Origin: Salaquimonas pukyongi | GTDB lineage: Bacteria; Pseudomonadota; Alphaproteobacteria; Rhizobiales; Rhizobiaceae | Direction of reading: 5' to 3' | DNA length: 64,000 nucleotides | Assembly (NCBI RefSeq): GCF_001953055.1 | Contig: NZ_CP019044.1 | Location: 1,116,001-1,180,000, forward strand | Part shown: positions 17,307 through 26,733 of the stretch, in pieces | Layout: each line of letters begins with the position of its first letter | Numbering within the stretch: position 1 is the stretch's first letter | Position numbers and translations under genes: made by a program | The notes under the pieces: generated by a model | What the model was told of the DNA's origin: nothing | Seen by the model: the letters and a program-made list of their open reading frames with translations, nothing else | Databases searched by the model: none

Positions 17307-18578
17307 ATGAAGAGACGCGAATTTCTTGGCGGTGCGACCGCATTGCTGGGGGCCTCGGCCCTTTCGGGGACGATGGCCGGCACCGAGGCGCGTGCGGAAA
17401 GCGTCATCGATCGCATCCTGAAGAATCCCGGCCATGGCAGCTGGAATGACCAGTTCGATGCTCAGGCATCGGGTGTTGCGCTCAATTCCTCGAAATCGCC
17501 GATCTTCTCAGAGCAGACGCCCTTTCATATCGAGCGGGCGATTGGCGAGTATCGCGGCATTGTCGGCAATGGCGGCTGGCCCGTGGTGCCGGCAAACCAG
17601 AAACTGAAACTGGGCGCCACCTCGCGCAATGTGCCGCTGCTGCGCCAGCGGCTGGCCATCTCCGGCGATCTTGACCGGGCTGCCGGCAGTTCGGAAGTCT
17701 ACGACACATGGGTGACGGCGGCGGTAAAACGCTTTCAGGCCCGCCATGGCCTGCCGGCCGACGGGGTTCTTGGACGCTTCACCTATGCGGCGATGAACAT
17801 TCCCGCCTCGACCCGCCTTGGCCAGCTTGAAACCAACCTGGTGCGCCTGCGCGCCATGTCGGGTTTTCTCGGCCAGCGTTATGTCATGGTCAACATTCCC
17901 GCTGCCCATATCGAGGCGGTGGAAAACGGTGAGGTGGTCTCCCGCCACACGGCGATTGTCGGCAAGGTCGACCGCCAGTCGCCGATCCTGAATTCCAAGA
18001 TTCACGAGATAAACCTCAATCCGTACTGGACGGCACCGGTTTCCATCGTGAAGAAGGACATTATTCCGCTGATGCAGAAGGACCCGACCTATCTGACGCG
18101 CAATGCGATTCGCATTTTTGCGCCGGACGGCACGGAAATTCCGCCGCAAAGCATCGACTGGAATTCAGAGCAGGCCGTGGACTACATGTTCCGCCAGGAC
18201 CCCGGCCGCATCAACGCCATGGGCTCGGTGAAGATCAACTTCCCCAATCCCCACGCCGTCTACATGCACGATACTCCCCAGCAGAGCCTGTTTGGCAAGC
18301 TGCTTCGTTTTGAATCCTCCGGCTGTGTGCGCGTCCAGAACGTGCGCGACCTGGTGGCCTGGCTCGTCAAGGACACGCCGGGCTGGTCGCGCCGCGAGAT
18401 TGAGCGCGTCATCGAAAGCGGTGAGCGCATCGACGTGGCGCTTGCCGAGCCCGTGCCGGTCTATTTCACCTATGTGACCGCCTGGGCGACGGAAACCGGC
18501 GTGGTCCAGTTCCGCGATGATATCTACCGCCGCGACGGGGTGGAGGAGCTGGCGCTCGGCACGGGCACCACGCTTTAA
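17307..18578 (+). CDS. Tat-exported murein L,D-transpeptidase (YkuD family)
   Basis: A 423-residue enzyme making 3-3 crosslinks or attaching proteins to peptidoglycan. Seen: twin-arginine signal MKRREFLGG with cleavage near A-R-A (30), a peptidoglycan-binding domain at about 105-162 (F-Q-A-R-H-G-L-P-A-D-G-V-L-G), and a YkuD domain at about 192-355 with H321 and the catalytic Cys C340 in S-S-G-C-V-R-V. The insert between strand and active site resembles the YcbB (LdtD) branch. An LdtR gene lies 8 kb upstream, so this may be an LdtR target. Tat export, implying folding before secretion, is notable. Confidence 0.93.
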   Translation: MKRREFLGGATALLGASALSGTMAGTEARAESVIDRILKNPGHGSWNDQFDAQASGVALNSSKSPIFSEQTPFHIERAIGEYRGIVGNGGWPVVPANQKLKLGATSRNVPLLRQRLAISGDLDRAAGSSEVYDTWVTAAVKRFQARHGLPADGVLGRFTYAAMNIPASTRLGQLETNLVRLRAMSGFLGQRYVMVNIPAAHIEAVENGEVVSRHTAIVGKVDRQSPILNSKIHEINLNPYWTAPVSIVKKDIIPLMQKDPTYLTRNAIRIFAPDGTEIPPQSIDWNSEQAVDYMFRQDPGRINAMGSVKINFPNPHAVYMHDTPQQSLFGKLLRFESSGCVRVQNVRDLVAWLVKDTPGWSRREIERVIESGERIDVALAEPVPVYFTYVTAWATETGVVQFRDDIYRRDGVEELALGTGTTL

Positions 18579-18766
18579 GCGGCCTAGTGCCCTGAATTCG
18601 GAATTTGGCCGCGGTTCTGCTTCCAGGATCTGCCTGGATGGTGGCGGACTGCATCCGGTTGACGGTGTGTTTGCCTGTTATGCTTTCGCCGTTACCGGCT
18701 TCCCGGCTACATTCGCCGGCGGATGGCTGGGGATAAACGTTGATAATTGCAAGGAGAGGAAACCTC

Positions 18767-19540
18767 ATGAACCAGACCAGACGCCAGTTTGTTGCCACCG
18801 CCTCGGCGATAGCCGGAACTGTGACCTTGCTGCCTTATGGCGTGCGCGCCGCAGGCCATGGTGGCGATGTATTTGAAGCCTCCGGCGGCAACATCACTGT
18901 CCATCCCGTCAGCCACGCCTCCTTTGTCATGGAAACGCCCGCCGGTACCATCTATGCCGATCCGGTCGGCGACGCGGCAGCCTATAGCAGCTTTCCGGCG
19001 CCTGACCTCATCCTCATCACCCACGAGCACGGCGACCACTACAAGGCGGATACGCTTTCGGCGATCATTGCCGAAAACACGTCAATCATCACGAATCCGG
19101 CGGTTTTCGCCATGCTGCCCGATACGCTCAAGGCCAGGGCATCACAGATCGCCAATGGCGGGTCGAGTGAATTCAACGGCGTGTCGATCGAGGCCATCCC
19201 CGCCTATAACACAACCAAGGAGCGGTTGAATTTCCACCCGAAAGGCCGCGACAACGGCTATGTGCTCGGCTTTGAAGGCCTGCGCGTCTATATATCCGGC
19301 GACACCGAGGACATTCCCGAAATGCGGGCGCTGACGGGCATCGATCTTGCATTTGTCTGCATGAACCTGCCATTCACCATGGATGTCGAACAGGCCGCTT
19401 CCGCGGTTGCCGAGTTCAAGCCGAAATACGTCTATCCTTATCACTATCGCGGCCGCGATGGCGGCACCCAGGATCCAGAAGCCTTTGCAAAGCTCGTTGG
19501 CGATGGTGTGGAGGTTAAGCTGGCTGGCTGGTACGCCTAG
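18767..19540 (+). CDS. Exported MBL-fold metal-dependent hydrolase (UlaG-like)
   Basis: A 257-residue metallo-beta-lactamase-fold protein. Seen: Tat-type leader N-Q-T-R-R-Q-F-V-A-T with a hydrophobic stretch to about 28, and the metal motif T-H-E-H-G-D-H (H86, H88, D90, H91). Later come S-G-D-T-E-D and a C-terminal Y-P-Y-H-Y. The branch (UlaG/RomA-like) acts on lactones, phosphodiesters or N-acyl lipids; the substrate is unclear. The ATG at 18767 has a strong AAGGAGAGG site at 18751-18759. It follows the L,D-transpeptidase gene by 188 bases and may be a separate unit. Confidence 0.88.
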   Translation: MNQTRRQFVATASAIAGTVTLLPYGVRAAGHGGDVFEASGGNITVHPVSHASFVMETPAGTIYADPVGDAAAYSSFPAPDLILITHEHGDHYKADTLSAIIAENTSIITNPAVFAMLPDTLKARASQIANGGSSEFNGVSIEAIPAYNTTKERLNFHPKGRDNGYVLGFEGLRVYISGDTEDIPEMRALTGIDLAFVCMNLPFTMDVEQAASAVAEFKPKYVYPYHYRGRDGGTQDPEAFAKLVGDGVEVKLAGWYA

Positions 19541-19712
19541 CTGTGTTGTTGACAAACAGGTTGCGGGCAGATCGGAAAAGCTGAATGTGCAACCAAGGCC
19601 GGCGGATTAGAGCGCTGTGCCATTGGTGATGAAACGTGTAGTGCCTCAAGAAATGCACACCGGCATTCCATGACGATTGGAAATTCTCTCAATAAATTAT
19701 CGCCGGAAAGGC

Positions 19713-19786
19713 TGGCTGGGGATCCTGGATTCGAACCAGGACTGACGGAGTCAGAGTCCGCTGTTCTACCGTTAAACTAATCCCCA
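19713..19786 (-). tRNA. tRNA-Gln (anticodon CTG)
   Basis: Read on the minus strand the 74 bases fold into a full cloverleaf. The acceptor is TGGGGAT pairing with ATCCCCA, followed by G and an encoded CCA. The anticodon arm is GCGGA-CTCTGAC-TCCGT with CTG in the middle, and the T arm is CCTGG-TTCGAAT-CCAGG. The TGGGG acceptor end and the CTG anticodon fit glutamine. Confidence 0.95.
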
Positions 19787-20384
19787 GTAGGATGGTTTCG
19801 CTGCCTTCAACACACCGGCGGTGCATCGAGAGATGACCGGCGGGACGTGCCCGGTACCGTGCCATGCGAAAAGCCTGGGCAGCTATTACTGCCCAAAAAC
19901 GGCATTTGCAAGCCCATTTGCAAGCCCGTCCTGCCGCTTTAAGGAACGCCGGGCTAAAGCGCTCGATGACAGCGGCAGGCCGGCAAACCCGTGGGAGGGG
20001 TCTAGGCGTATCGACATTCAGGATTTGGAGCGCGGTATGGGGGAAAATCGTTCAATTCCAGAAGCCGGACCGATGACAGGTCGCTATCCTTTCGAGGTTC
20101 CGCGACGCCGAAGTGGGCGATTTTCCCCCTAATTCTTGCAGAACGCGGCGGATTTTGCCCCTGGCATCGTTGAAAACCCCTTGTGGCGGGGCCATACCAC
20201 GGCGGACCACGGCGGTTTTTTCGCCTTGCCAGAGACGAAATCCGTCTCGCGCCGCGTCCGAAACCTGAATGTCGATACAGCCTAAGGCAGACGCCAGCGG
20301 ACCATTACAAGCTTGATGGGGTATTTGCGAATTGCATTTTGAGTGGTAGCCTTTTGCCAACTGTAAACATCCGATCGGGCCGAC
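19787..20384. other. Intergenic region between tRNA-Gln and the ppx/gppA gene
   Basis: About 600 bases in which I see no supported gene on either strand. It contains the 12-bp inverted repeat pair at 20039-20129. The tRNA promoter should lie at its left end. If the real start of the downstream gene is later than 20385, the gap is longer. Confidence 0.5.
20039..20129. repeat. 91-bp element bounded by a perfect 12-bp inverted repeat
   Basis: GGGGGAAAATCG at 20039-20050 is the exact reverse complement of 20118-20129. The interior has no coding potential I trust. Possibly a small palindromic repeat or the remains of a transposon end; no flanking target duplication noticed. Confidence 0.5.
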
Positions 20385-22136
20385 GTGCCGGATCTGAAAG
20401 GCATCAAATTGAGCAGATTCCCTGGCCATTCGCGCCGAAAGGGGAAGAAGCGAAGCCGTAAAAACGTTGAAAAGAAAGAAGTTTTCGATGACACGCTCAG
20501 CGCTTTTCAACGCAATCCTGAACTGCAGCAAACGCCAGCGCCAAGAAGCGGCGGATCACCGCGGGATGATGACCGCGCAGTGCATGCCGGCGGTGATGCC
20601 GGCCATCCTGCCGCCGGCAAGGCCGCCAATCAGCACCCGCTGAACAGCAGAACAGGCAAACGGAACGCATCTTCCATTAGTCCGGTTTCCGGCCGCCAAA
20701 AGCAGCCGGCGGGCGAGCATGCCCATGGCGGCCCCCCCTCCGGCGGCCGGGACAAGCCGGTGCCGGCAAACGCCTTTGGTGCGTCGCGGCCAAACGGCAA
20801 GCAAAAACGCAGGCGCAGACACAATGGCGAAGCCGAAATCCGCGGCCTGCGCGGCCCGGTGGAACCGGCGCCGGATGTTGTCTACCACCCGGGCCGGGGC
20901 AACGCCGCCGGCGGTTCTGCGCAGCGCGGTGAAACCGCCGTGCCCGACCACGGCGCAGAAAACAGACCGCACAGACAGAAAAGGCCGCAACATCCGGGCA
21001 GCCGTGCAGATCACAAGCGTGGTGGCAATGAAGCAGGCGGCAGAGGCCGCAAGCAGACCAGAGCAGAACCCGGCCGAAGACATGGGGCCCCAGCCAGTCA
21101 TGGCCGCCCGGCACGAAACACAAGACCGCTTTATGCAGCGCTCGATCTTGGCACCAACAATTGCCGGCTGCTCATCGCCCTGCCGCAACAAAAGGGCCGG
21201 TTCCGGGTGATCGACGGGTTTTCCCGCATCGTTCGGCTGGGGGAGGGAATGGCACAATCCGGCGAACTTTCGCAGGCCGCCATGGACCGTGCGCTTGAGG
21301 CATTGAAGGTGTGTGCCGGCAAGTTGATCAGCCACGATATCAGCCGCCACCGCCTGATCGCGACGGAGGCCTGCCGCCAGGCCGGCAATGGCAAGGCGTT
21401 TCTTGACAGGGTGTATGAACATACCGGCATGAAGCTGGAAATCATCGACCGCAAGACGGAAGCCTATCTTGCTGCCGAGGGCTGCGGTTCGCTGATCGAC
21501 CGCAAGGCGGAGGCCGCGGTATTGTTTGACATCGGCGGCGGTTCGTCCGAGCTCGTGCTTGTCAGGCGGGGCCGCAAGAACGCCGCGATATCCGAACAGA
21601 TCCTGGACTGGACCTCGCTGCAGATCGGTGTGGTGACGCTTGCCGAGCGTTTTGGCGGCAAGATGGTCGACCAGGAACTGTTCGAGCGCATGGTGGAAGA
21701 GGTGCGCGTCCACCTTGCCGAATTTGCCGACAATGAGGGTTTTTCCCGGGTGTGGCGCAATGGCCGGGTGCACCTTCTGGGCACGTCTGGAACGGTGACG
21801 ACGCTTGCAGGCATTCACCTTGACCTGCCGCGCTATGAGCGCCGTCTGGTCGACGGATTGTGGATGCGTTCTGATGATATCGACACGGTACTGCGCCAGT
21901 TGATAGCAATGGATTATGACCAGCGCGCCAGCAGTCCGTGCATCGGGCAGGAGAGGGCCGACCTGGTGATGGCCGGTTGTGCCATTTTGGAGGCCATCCG
22001 GCGCACCTGGCCCTGCCAGACCCTCAGAGTGGCCGACCGGGGGCTGCGCGAGGGTGCGCTGACGCAATTGATGAGTGCAGACAATGCCTGGCTGCCGCCC
22101 AAAAAGGGCCGCTGGGTGAGAAAGAAACAGCGATGA
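20385..22136 (+). CDS. Ppx/GppA-family phosphatase with a long basic N-terminal extension
   Basis: A protein of up to 583 residues. From about residue 249 it is a normal exopolyphosphatase/guanosine pentaphosphatase: [12 protein letters not shown] (phosphate 1), D-I-G-G-G-S-S-E-L (phosphate 2), [12 protein letters not shown]. It hydrolyses polyphosphate and/or pppGpp. The first 248 residues are low-complexity, rich in Arg, Pro, Gly and His (for example K-R-R-R-R-H), and probably disordered; related Hyphomicrobiales proteins have a shorter tail of this kind. No ATG lies between 20385 and the domain; a GTG at 20580 is an alternative start. The stop overlaps the rlmE start. Confidence 0.85.
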   Translation: MPDLKGIKLSRFPGHSRRKGKKRSRKNVEKKEVFDDTLSAFQRNPELQQTPAPRSGGSPRDDDRAVHAGGDAGHPAAGKAANQHPLNSRTGKRNASSISPVSGRQKQPAGEHAHGGPPSGGRDKPVPANAFGASRPNGKQKRRRRHNGEAEIRGLRGPVEPAPDVVYHPGRGNAAGGSAQRGETAVPDHGAENRPHRQKRPQHPGSRADHKRGGNEAGGRGRKQTRAEPGRRHGAPASHGRPARNTRPLYAALDLGTNNCRLLIALPQQKGRFRVIDGFSRIVRLGEGMAQSGELSQAAMDRALEALKVCAGKLISHDISRHRLIATEACRQAGNGKAFLDRVYEHTGMKLEIIDRKTEAYLAAEGCGSLIDRKAEAAVLFDIGGGSSELVLVRRGRKNAAISEQILDWTSLQIGVVTLAERFGGKMVDQELFERMVEEVRVHLAEFADNEGFSRVWRNGRVHLLGTSGTVTTLAGIHLDLPRYERRLVDGLWMRSDDIDTVLRQLIAMDYDQRASSPCIGQERADLVMAGCAILEAIRRTWPCQTLRVADRGLREGALTQLMSADNAWLPPKKGRWVRKKQR

Positions 22137-22897
22137 GCAAGGGAGAACCGCCCGGCGGAAAGGGCAGAACCGGCAGGGGAGCTTCTTCCGGTACTCCCGG
22201 TGTGCGCGGCCGCAGCGGCCGCCAAAGCGTCAAGAGCCGCAGCCTGACCACGAAGGTGAAGACGGCAAGGGGCCGCAAACTGTCCTCCACCCTCTGGCTG
22301 CAGCGCCAGTTGAACGATCCGTATGTGAAGCAGGCCAAGGCAGAAGGCTATGCATCAAGGGCCGCCTACAAGCTGAAGGAAATCGATGACCGCCATGGCC
22401 TGCTCGGCCGCGGCAAGCGGGTTATCGATCTGGGGGCAGCCCCCGGCGGATGGACCCAGGTGAGCGTGGAGCGGACCGGTTCCACGGCGGAAAACATTTT
22501 GGTGGTGGGGATCGACTATCTGAAGATGATCGAGGTTCCCGGCGCGACCATTCTGCAGAAGGACTTTCTCGATGAGGATGCGCCCGATCTTCTGATGGCG
22601 GCCCTGGGTGGCGGACTGCCGGATGTCGTTCTGTCGGACATGGCCGCGCCGACCACCGGGCACCGCAAGACCGACCATCTGCGGACCATGCATCTGGTGG
22701 AAGTTGCTCTCGACTTTGCCGTAAAGGTGCTCAAACCGGGCGGGCACTTCCTGTGCAAGACCTTTCAGGGCGGCACCGAGGCTGAACTGCTCAAGGCGAT
22801 GAAGAAACGCTTCGGCTCGGTGCATCACGTCAAGCCGCCGGCCTCTCGCACCGGCTCGGTCGAATTGTACCTTCTGGCCAAGGATTTCCAAGGATAG
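22133..22897 (+). CDS. rlmE: 23S rRNA (uridine2552-2'-O)-methyltransferase
   Basis: A 254-residue FtsJ/RlmE enzyme that methylates U2552 in the ribosomal A-loop, needed for late 50S assembly. Seen: the K-D-K-E catalytic tetrad in [24 protein letters not shown] and G-S-V-E-L-Y, and the SAM motif [12 protein letters not shown] basic tail of about 40 residues precedes the domain. The ATG at 22133 overlaps the upstream stop (ATGA), so it is co-translated with the Ppx/GppA gene, a pairing seen in other Hyphomicrobiales. Confidence 0.95.
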   Translation: MSKGEPPGGKGRTGRGASSGTPGVRGRSGRQSVKSRSLTTKVKTARGRKLSSTLWLQRQLNDPYVKQAKAEGYASRAAYKLKEIDDRHGLLGRGKRVIDLGAAPGGWTQVSVERTGSTAENILVVGIDYLKMIEVPGATILQKDFLDEDAPDLLMAALGGGLPDVVLSDMAAPTTGHRKTDHLRTMHLVEVALDFAVKVLKPGGHFLCKTFQGGTEAELLKAMKKRFGSVHHVKPPASRTGSVELYLLAKDFQG

Positions 22898-23064
22898 TGC
22901 CTTGACCCGCCAGCGGGCACCAGCCGTTTACCTCCCGCTAACCACGTTGACTGTTTTGCCGGTCCAAACCCGGTCAAAGCGCTGATTTGTACAGCGCGGC
23001 AGGAGGGCATTTACCTTTTTTACCCATGGTCGCCTCAATGGATCGGGGAACAGGAAAAGCGGCA

Positions 23065-24729
23065 ATGCAGAACAAGGACGGCAGGAAAAGGCGTTTTCTT
23101 GACCGGGTTGCCGCGCAGGCCAAGGATCACAACCGCATCTTTCTGATTGCGGCTGCATTCTTCCTGATCGCCTCCGGCTTCGTTTCGCTCACCACCGAAT
23201 GGCTCGTTTCGCCGCAATCGGCCAAGTACTGGATCTCCGCACTGATGGCGAGTGCGGCTGCCTGCATTATTGTCCAGCTGATGAGTGTGGACACCAAGGA
23301 GTCCCTGGACAGGCAACGCGAGGAAGCAGCATCCGAACAAGACGACCGGTCAGGCAAGGACAGGAACGAGCCTGGCCGCCGGGAAGATGGCAAGGTCCTG
23401 ACCCTTTCCTTTACCGACAAGACAACCGGTCTTGGCAACAAGATGCGGTTTTTGGAGAAATTCAAGACGGTTTCCCAGGCAGCCAATCTGAAGAACGGAA
23501 ACGAACAACCGGCGAGCTTTGCTGTCGGGGTTCTCAATCTGGACGGCATGAAGCCGATCAACGACCTTTACGGCCTTGCCGGCGGCGATCTGCTGCTGAC
23601 CCAATGCGCCAACCGCCTTCGCGCGGCAATTGAGGATAACGGCTACGTTTTCCGCTATGAGGGCGACGAGTTCTCCTTCATCCTTCCAGATGCCACCAGC
23701 CGCGAGGAAGTTAAGCAGATGGGGCGGTTGCTGCAGGAGGTGCTGGCTGCGCCCTTCGACATCAACGGCTCTTCGGTACGGTTGTCGGCATCATTCGGCT
23801 TTGCCCTTTATCCCGAAGCGGGCACCACGATCGAAAAGATGACGGCCGCACTCGAAACGGCGCTGTATCATTCCAAGCGCCGCGGCAGGGGCCGCCTGAC
23901 GATCCATTCTTCGGAAATCGAGCAGACCGTTCGCGAAAACGCCATTCTGGAGCAGGCGCTCAGACGCGCCATTTCCGACGACAACATCTCGCCGCACTAT
24001 CAGCCGATTGTTTCCCTGCAGGAAGGCAATCTGCTGGGATTTGAGGCACTTGCCCGCTGGATTGATCCTGAGCTGGGCTTTGTCTCTCCGGCGAAATTCG
24101 TGCCGCTGGCCGAAGAACGCGGCATCATCGCGCAATTGACGGAACTGCTGCTTTTCAAGGCTGCGAAAACCGCCTCCGAATGGCCGGAGGACCTGTTTTT
24201 GTCCTTTAACCTGTCCAGCACCCAATTGGTTGACCCCAATACGGCCAACGAAATCCTCAACGTCATCGAGCAGGCCGGATTGCCGCCGCACCGCCTGGAA
24301 ATCGAGGTGACGGAAACCGCGATGATGAGCGATCCGGAAACCGCCGAACAGATCATCGCGGAACTGCACGATGCCGGGGTGCGCGTTTCGATGGATGATT
24401 TCGGTACCGGTCAGTCGAGCCTTGGAAGGCTGCGCGACCTGAAGCTCGACAAGGTGAAAATCGACCGGGCATTTGTAATGGCGCTTGCCAACGACAGGCC
24501 ATCCCAGCACATTGTCCGTGCCATTCTGGAAATGTGCGCCGGACTGGACCTTACCGTGGTTGCCGAGGGGATCGAGGAAATCGATCAGGCCGAAAACCTG
24601 AAGCGTTACGGCTGTCACGCCGGCCAGGGTTATCTGTTCGGCAAGCCCCAGGATGCCCTGCGCACCATGAGCTATATTCGCGAATTCCGGCGCATTTCAA
24701 AATCGGACCGCGAAGCAAAAATCGCCTGA
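23065..24729 (+). CDS. Membrane-bound GGDEF-EAL cyclic-di-GMP protein
   Basis: A 554-residue protein with two membrane helices (about 25-43 and 55-73), a polar linker, a GGDEF domain (about 110-275) and an EAL domain (about 285-535). The synthase signature reads E-G-D-E-F (199-203): the first Gly is Glu, so cyclase activity is uncertain. The EAL domain looks complete: G-F-E-A-L-A-R-W, F-N-L-S, E-V-T-E-T, M-D-D-F-G-T-G, K-I-D and V-A-E-G-I-E. Phosphodiesterase activity is therefore the safer prediction. The start at 23065 has an AGGA site 9 bases upstream; in-frame ATGs at 23026 and 23038 are alternatives. Single gene between rlmE and tdk. Confidence 0.9.
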   Translation: MQNKDGRKRRFLDRVAAQAKDHNRIFLIAAAFFLIASGFVSLTTEWLVSPQSAKYWISALMASAAACIIVQLMSVDTKESLDRQREEAASEQDDRSGKDRNEPGRREDGKVLTLSFTDKTTGLGNKMRFLEKFKTVSQAANLKNGNEQPASFAVGVLNLDGMKPINDLYGLAGGDLLLTQCANRLRAAIEDNGYVFRYEGDEFSFILPDATSREEVKQMGRLLQEVLAAPFDINGSSVRLSASFGFALYPEAGTTIEKMTAALETALYHSKRRGRGRLTIHSSEIEQTVRENAILEQALRRAISDDNISPHYQPIVSLQEGNLLGFEALARWIDPELGFVSPAKFVPLAEERGIIAQLTELLLFKAAKTASEWPEDLFLSFNLSSTQLVDPNTANEILNVIEQAGLPPHRLEIEVTETAMMSDPETAEQIIAELHDAGVRVSMDDFGTGQSSLGRLRDLKLDKVKIDRAFVMALANDRPSQHIVRAILEMCAGLDLTVVAEGIEEIDQAENLKRYGCHAGQGYLFGKPQDALRTMSYIREFRRISKSDREAKIA

Positions 24730-24824
24730 GCCATCACCTGCCGTAGTTGTGGAGACCTTGCCGGGACGCTTGAAAGCGGGCGGCGGGAAAGGCATGGAAT
24801 ACCGGCAACCATTCTGCCGGTGCC

Positions 24825-25418
24825 ATGGCCAAACTCTATTTTTCCTACTCGGCGATGAATGCCGGGAAATCCACCGTCCTGCTGCAGGCCTCCCACAATT
24901 ACCGGGAGCGCGGCATGCATACGCTGCTGCTCACCTCCGCGTTCGACGACCGGCAGGGGCAGGGGCGGATCGTCTCGCGCATCGGCCTCGACATGGCCGC
25001 CGAGCTGTTTGACCCCGATACCGATCTGCACGCCTTTGTTGCAAAGGAGCACGCTTGCAGAAAGCTTGATTGCGTGTTTGTCGATGAGGCGCAGTTTCTT
25101 ACCGAAGACCAGGTCTGGCAACTGGCACGGGTGGGCGATGAGATGGGCATCCCGGTCATGTGTTACGGGCTGCGGACGGATTTTCAGGGAAAGCTGTTTC
25201 CCGGCTCTGCCATTTTGCTGGCGATTGCCGATCAGCTTCGCGAAATCCGCACGATCTGCTGGTGCGGTTCGAAGGCAATCATGGTTGTGCGCCTCGATGG
25301 AAAGGGGAAGATCATCGAGGACGGCGAACAGATTGTCATCGGCGGTGAAGACAAGTACGTTTCGCTGTGCAGGAAGCACTGGTCGAAAAAGCAGCTTGGC
25401 CCTGCCGGATCAAAATAG
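24825..25418 (+). CDS. tdk: Thymidine kinase (type II)
   Basis: A 197-residue salvage enzyme phosphorylating thymidine. Seen: P-loop Y-S-A-M-N-A-G-K-S-T, the Walker B-like V-F-V-D-E-A-Q-F, and a zinc-binding lasso with C-W-C-G and a later C-R-K-H. Length is normal. Only 14 bases separate it from nthA, so it may be the first gene of the nitrile hydratase transcript, an unusual partner. Confidence 0.95.
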   Translation: MAKLYFSYSAMNAGKSTVLLQASHNYRERGMHTLLLTSAFDDRQGQGRIVSRIGLDMAAELFDPDTDLHAFVAKEHACRKLDCVFVDEAQFLTEDQVWQLARVGDEMGIPVMCYGLRTDFQGKLFPGSAILLAIADQLREIRTICWCGSKAIMVVRLDGKGKIIEDGEQIVIGGEDKYVSLCRKHWSKKQLGPAGSK

Positions 25419-25432
25419 CCGGATGAGAACAG

Positions 25433-26077
25433 ATGGGTAAAGACGACGGTCACGATCACCATGATCATGAGCATTCCCATCTGGAGGGAATGGAACTGAA
25501 GGTTCGCACGCTGGAGTCACTGCTGGTGGAAAAGGGCTATGTCGACCCCGGCGCGCTGGACGAGATTGTCGAAACCTATGAGACCCGCGTCGGCCCGCGC
25601 AACGGGGCGAAGGTCGTTGCCAGGGCCTGGAGCGATGCGGCCTATCTTGAGCGCCTGCGCGAGGATGCAACGGCGGCCATTGCCGAACTCGGCTTTTCCG
25701 GCCGCCAGGGCGAGCACATGCGCATCGTCGAGAATACGGCTGAAGTCCACAACATGGTCGTGTGCACCTTGTGCTCCTGTTATCCGTGGCCGGTGCTGGG
25801 CCTGCCGCCGGTCTGGTACAAATCGGCGCCCTATCGCTCGCGGGCGGTAAGCGAACCTGAAACCGTGCTGGCGGAGTTCGGCGTCAAACTGCCGGAAGGC
25901 AAGACCATCCGCGTGTGGGATTCGACCGCCGAAATGCGCTATCTCGTCATCCCCGAGCGCCCGCCACAAACCCAGGGCTGGGATGAAGAGCAACTCGCCG
26001 CACTGGTCACCCGTGACAGCATGATCGGCACGGGACTGGCGCTTTCGCCGGGCGCAGCTTCAGGACAAGCCACATGA
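25433..26077 (+). CDS. nthA: Cobalt-type nitrile hydratase, alpha subunit
   Basis: A 214-residue subunit carrying the metal centre of nitrile hydratase, which hydrates nitriles to amides. The claw motif is C111-T-L-C114-S115-C116; Thr after the first Cys is the mark of the cobalt type (Ser in iron enzymes). Cys114 and Cys116 are the residues oxidised in the mature enzyme. The N-terminus has a His/Asp-rich stretch in residues 4-16 (six His) that could bind metal. The 3' end overlaps nthB by 4 bases. Confidence 0.95.
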   Translation: MGKDDGHDHHDHEHSHLEGMELKVRTLESLLVEKGYVDPGALDEIVETYETRVGPRNGAKVVARAWSDAAYLERLREDATAAIAELGFSGRQGEHMRIVENTAEVHNMVVCTLCSCYPWPVLGLPPVWYKSAPYRSRAVSEPETVLAEFGVKLPEGKTIRVWDSTAEMRYLVIPERPPQTQGWDEEQLAALVTRDSMIGTGLALSPGAASGQAT

Positions 26078-26733
26078 ACGGCCCGCACGACATGGGCGGC
26101 ATGCAATGTTACGGTCCCGTCGAGCCGGAAATTGATGAGCCGGTGTTTCATGGCGAATGGGAAAAGCGGGCATTGGCCATTACCGTTGCCATGGGGGCAG
26201 CGGGCATGTGGAACCTCGATCAGTCGCGCTTTGCCCGTGAAAACCTGCCGCCGGTTGCCTATCTTTCTTCCTCCTACTATCAGATCTGGCTGGCCGGGCT
26301 CGAAAGCCTGATGAAAGCACGCGGCATGGTGAATGGCGCAGAGCTTGAGAGCGGAAAACTGGAAATTTCTGCAGTGCAAACGAAGCGCCCGGCGCCGGAC
26401 CGGGCCGCCATGGGTGTGGCGCTTGCTGCCGGCGGCCCCGTAAGCCGGGAGACTTCCACACAGCCGGCATTTGCGCCGGGCGAACCCATTGTTGCCCGCA
26501 ACCACCATCCGCAGGGCCACACCCGCCTGCCGCGCTATGTGCGGGGCAGGCCCGGCATCATCGCCGCCGTGCAGGGTTTTCATGTCTTTCCCGATGCAAA
26601 TGCAGATGGGCAGGGGGAAGACCCCCACTGGCTTTATTCGGTAGCATTTCGCGCCCGAGACCTGTTTGGCGCCGGCAGCCATGAAGTGTTTGTCGATTGC
26701 TGGGAGCCGTATCTTGAAAGGGCGGTGGAATGA
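26074..26733 (+). CDS. nthB: Nitrile hydratase, beta subunit
   Basis: A 219-residue subunit that pairs with NthA and supplies the arginines holding the oxidised cysteines. Seen: the N-terminal start [28 protein letters not shown], and the SH3-like C-terminal half with [14 protein letters not shown]. Length is normal. ATGA overlaps at both ends give a tight three-gene unit. Confidence 0.95.
   Translation: MNGPHDMGGMQCYGPVEPEIDEPVFHGEWEKRALAITVAMGAAGMWNLDQSRFARENLPPVAYLSSSYYQIWLAGLESLMKARGMVNGAELESGKLEISAVQTKRPAPDRAAMGVALAAGGPVSRETSTQPAFAPGEPIVARNHHPQGHTRLPRYVRGRPGIIAAVQGFHVFPDANADGQGEDPHWLYSVAFRARDLFGAGSHEVFVDCWEPYLERAVE

Noticed and set aside
20556-22067. A 503-codon open frame antisense to ppx/gppA
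   Set aside because: The sense strand carries clear Ppx/GppA motifs from 21130 on. The antisense frame has hydrophobic patches but no recognisable domain. Its left part over the low-complexity extension is the only place where doubt remains.
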